A stretch of 64,000 nucleotides of DNA from Chloroflexota bacterium (GTDB lineage Bacteria; Chloroflexota; Dehalococcoidia; Lucifugimonadales; GCA-002723415). The stretch is from positions 27,269 to 91,268 of the forward strand of contig PBKN01000018.1 in NCBI GenBank assembly GCA_002721445.1. The letters run 5' to 3'. The notes below the pieces were generated by a model, which did not search any database, had not been told where the DNA came from, and saw only the letters and a list, made by a program, of their open reading frames with translations. How positions within the stretch are numbered: the stretch's first letter is position 1; each line of letters begins with the position of its first letter. A program made the translations under genes and the position numbers. This document shows positions 62,560-64,000 of this stretch, piece by piece.

Positions 62560-63759
62560 CTACTTAACTACTTTAGTAACAACACCTGAGCCAACAGTTC
62601 TTCCACCTTCTCTAACTGCAAATCTCAACTGTTCATCCATTGCTACTGGAGCTAATAATGTCATATCCATCTCAATATTGTCACCAGGCATAACCATTTC
62701 AACACCTTCAGGCAATTTAATCTCTCCTGTAACATCAGTAGTTCTAATATAAAATTGAGGCTTATACCCTGTAAAGAAAGGAGTATGTCTTCCACCTTCA
62801 TCTTTACTGAGCACATATACTTGTGCCTTAGCTTCAGTATGAGGAGTTATTGTACCAGGTTCAGCCAAAACTTGACCTCTTTCAATTTCATCTCTCTCAA
62901 TTCCTCTAATTAGCACACCAACTGCATCCCCTGCCTGACCTTGATCTAACAACTTATGAAACATCTCAACACCAGTAACGGTAGTTGTAACTGTTTCTTT
63001 AATCCCTACAATTTCGACAGTTTGACCAACTTTTACTACACCTTTCTCAACTCTACCAGTAACAACAGTACCTCTTCCTTTAATACTAAAGACATCCTCT
63101 ATAGGCATTAAAAATGGCTGGTCAAGGGGTCTCTCAGGAACTTCTACAGTTGCATCAACAGCATCCATTAACTCCCAAATACCTTTACCCCATTCCGAAT
63201 CACGTGAAACATCATCAGCTTCTAATGCATTTAAAGCACTTACTCTTACTATAGGGATATCATCTCCAGGAAAACCATATTCATTTAATAACTCCCTTAA
63301 CTCTAATTCAACTAACTCTAATAATTCCGGATCATCCATCTGGTCAACTTTATTTAAAGCTACGACCATTGAAGGAACTTCAACTTGCCTAGCTAATAAA
63401 ATATGTTCTCTAGTTTGAGGCATAGGTCCATCAGGGGCACTTACTACTAAAATAGCACCATCCATCTGAGCTGCACCCGTAATCATATTTTTAATATAGT
63501 CAGCATGTCCAGGGCAATCTACGTGAGCATAATGACGCCCTTCCGTCTCATATTCAACGTGAGTAATAGCAATTGTCACACCCCTTTCTTTCTCTTCAGG
63601 AGCGTTATCAATAGTATCAAAAGCTCTACCTTCAGCCAATCCTGCAGAAGATAAAACTTTTGTGATTGCTGCTGTCAAGGTAGTTTTACCATGGTCAACA
63701 TGCCCAATAGTTCCTACATTAACGTGTGGTTTAGTCCGATCAAATTTTTCTTTAGCCAA
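62560..63759 (-). CDS. tuf: Elongation factor Tu
   Basis: Delivers aminoacyl-tRNA to the ribosome, 399 residues. GTPase motifs are [22 protein letters not shown] and NKVDQMDD, and the terminal domains are standard ([38 protein letters not shown]). The start is TTG at 63759 after GAGAGG: that codon begins the usual [16 protein letters not shown] longer ATG-initiated frame from 63822 reads through the tRNA-Thr gene and is not real. The gene follows tRNA-Tyr and tRNA-Thr, the known tRNA-tuf arrangement. Confidence 0.95.
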   Translation of the reverse strand: MAKEKFDRTKPHVNVGTIGHVDHGKTTLTAAITKVLSSAGLAEGRAFDTIDNAPEEKERGVTIAITHVEYETEGRHYAHVDCPGHADYIKNMITGAAQMDGAILVVSAPDGPMPQTREHILLARQVEVPSMVVALNKVDQMDDPELLELVELELRELLNEYGFPGDDIPIVRVSALNALEADDVSRDSEWGKGIWELMDAVDATVEVPERPLDQPFLMPIEDVFSIKGRGTVVTGRVEKGVVKVGQTVEIVGIKETVTTTVTGVEMFHKLLDQGQAGDAVGVLIRGIERDEIERGQVLAEPGTITPHTEAKAQVYVLSKDEGGRHTPFFTGYKPQFYIRTTDVTGEIKLPEGVEMVMPGDNIEMDMTLLAPVAMDEQLRFAVREGGRTVGSGVVTKVVK

Positions 63760-63780
63760 TTTATTCCTCTCTCTCAATTT

Positions 63781-63852
63781 AGCCCACAAGCAGAGTTGAA
63801 CTGCTGACCTCGTTCTTACCAAGAACGCGCTCTACCACTGAGCTATGCGGGC
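63781..63852 (-). tRNA. tRNA-Thr (anticodon GGT)
   Basis: A 72-base cloverleaf with acceptor GCCCGCA pairing TGTGGGC (one G-T), D-arm GCTC/GAGC, anticodon stem CGTTC/GAACG enclosing TTGGTAA (anticodon GGT), and T-arm AGCAG TTCAACT CTGCT. The CCA end is not encoded. It lies 21 bases ahead of the tuf start. Confidence 0.95.
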
Positions 63853-63883
63853 CCATATTTTTTGAAATTATTTATTTTTATTT

Positions 63884-63971
63884 TGGTGCAGGGAGTAGGA
63901 TTCGAACCTACGTAGCCCTTCCGGGCGCCAGATTTACAGTCTGGTGGTATTAACCACTCACCCATCCCTGC
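63884..63971 (-). tRNA. tRNA-Tyr (anticodon GTA)
   Basis: A class II tRNA with a long variable arm (GCCCGGAAGGGC region). Acceptor GCAGGGA pairs TCCCTGC; the anticodon stem CCAGA/TCTGG encloses CTGTAAA (anticodon GTA); the T-arm is GTAGGTTCGAATCCTAC. The terminal CCA is encoded (63884-63886). The gap to tRNA-Thr is 31 bases. Confidence 0.95.
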
Positions 63972-64000
63972 AAATCATGCACTTACATCTAGTTTAGCAC

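Noticed and set aside
63760..63822. N-terminal extension of tuf by 21 codons from an upstream ATG
   Set aside because: The extension reads through the tRNA-Thr gene and is unlike any EF-Tu; the TTG at 63759 has the ribosome binding site.
1..64000. CRISPR arrays, insertion sequences, prophage or toxin-antitoxin genes
   Set aside because: No spaced direct repeats, transposase or integrase motifs, or toxin-antitoxin pairs were seen on reading both strands.

Overview
The window is strongly AT-rich, gene-dense and free of insertion sequences, prophage genes, CRISPR arrays and rRNA. No stretch over 300 bases lacks a gene. Intergenic gaps are short, many genes overlap by 1-40 bases, and GTG and TTG starts are common. 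The gene content suggests a streamlined aerobic marine bacterium, most likely a Chloroflexota/Dehalococcoidia (SAR202-like) lineage. The reasons are an 11-gene complex I operon without nuoEFG, a YvcK protein with an N-terminal membrane region, and a catabolic set of CaiB-type CoA transferases, amidohydrolases and hydroxyacid enzymes. This assignment is inference from gene order and families, not from a marker tree.

Layout. 1-1187 (-): end of a sodium-pumping decarboxylase (oadB, oadG). 1332-3988 (+): 5-oxoprolinase pxpABC. 4005-11411 (+): a DedA-like membrane protein, a beta-propeller protein, a MetE-core methyltransferase, a class III CoA transferase, an acyl-CoA synthetase, an N-acyl-D-amino-acid deacylase and a TIGR04076 protein. 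11442-14638 (-): glutaredoxin, hydroxyacid-oxoacid transhydrogenase and gamma-glutamyltransferase. 14748-15698 (+): MaoC-type dehydratase. 15793-17110 (+): a small SH3-like protein and ftsZ. 17107-18873 (-): alpha/beta hydrolase and NAD kinase. 18907-29324 (-): nuoABCDHIJK-x-LMN. 29525-34308 (+): polyprenyl diphosphate synthase, YjbQ, and hpnCDE for squalene. 34421-40939 (+): sufBCD, sufU, an Rrf2 regulator, a Rieske ferredoxin, sufS and a second sufU. 41003-42732: TatD, a membrane protein and an S26 peptidase. 42729-46847 (-): hemB, cobA-hemD, hemC and sirC. 46935-50722 (+): pcm, gatB, yvcK, secG. 50726-53313 (-): ispD, ispF, cysS. 53471-54462 (+): EVE protein and nickel superoxide dismutase. 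54519-56740 (-): MFS transporter and ketopantoate reductase. 56897-59241 (+): M20 peptidase and LarA-type racemase. 59267-63971 (-): tRNA-Tyr, tRNA-Thr, tuf, rpmG, secE, nusG, rplK, rplA, L10 leader with attenuator, rplJ, rplL.

How it fits together. GGT and 5-oxoprolinase could salvage gamma-glutamyl compounds to glutamate. The 5.7-11.4 kb cassette looks like a dedicated route for an unknown acid or N-acyl amino acid. The Suf operon feeds iron-sulfur proteins such as complex I. Two nickel proteins occur (SodN and a LarA homologue), together with a soluble S26 peptidase that fits the NiSOD maturation protease but lies 11 kb from sodN. The most interesting signals are the unnamed catabolic cassette, the separated sodN/S26 pair, the suf operon with an operator-like palindrome, the ftsZ gene with a small unknown partner and a repeat-bearing promoter, the small protein embedded in the nuo operon, and a perfect 36-base palindrome covering the stop codon of the MFS gene.
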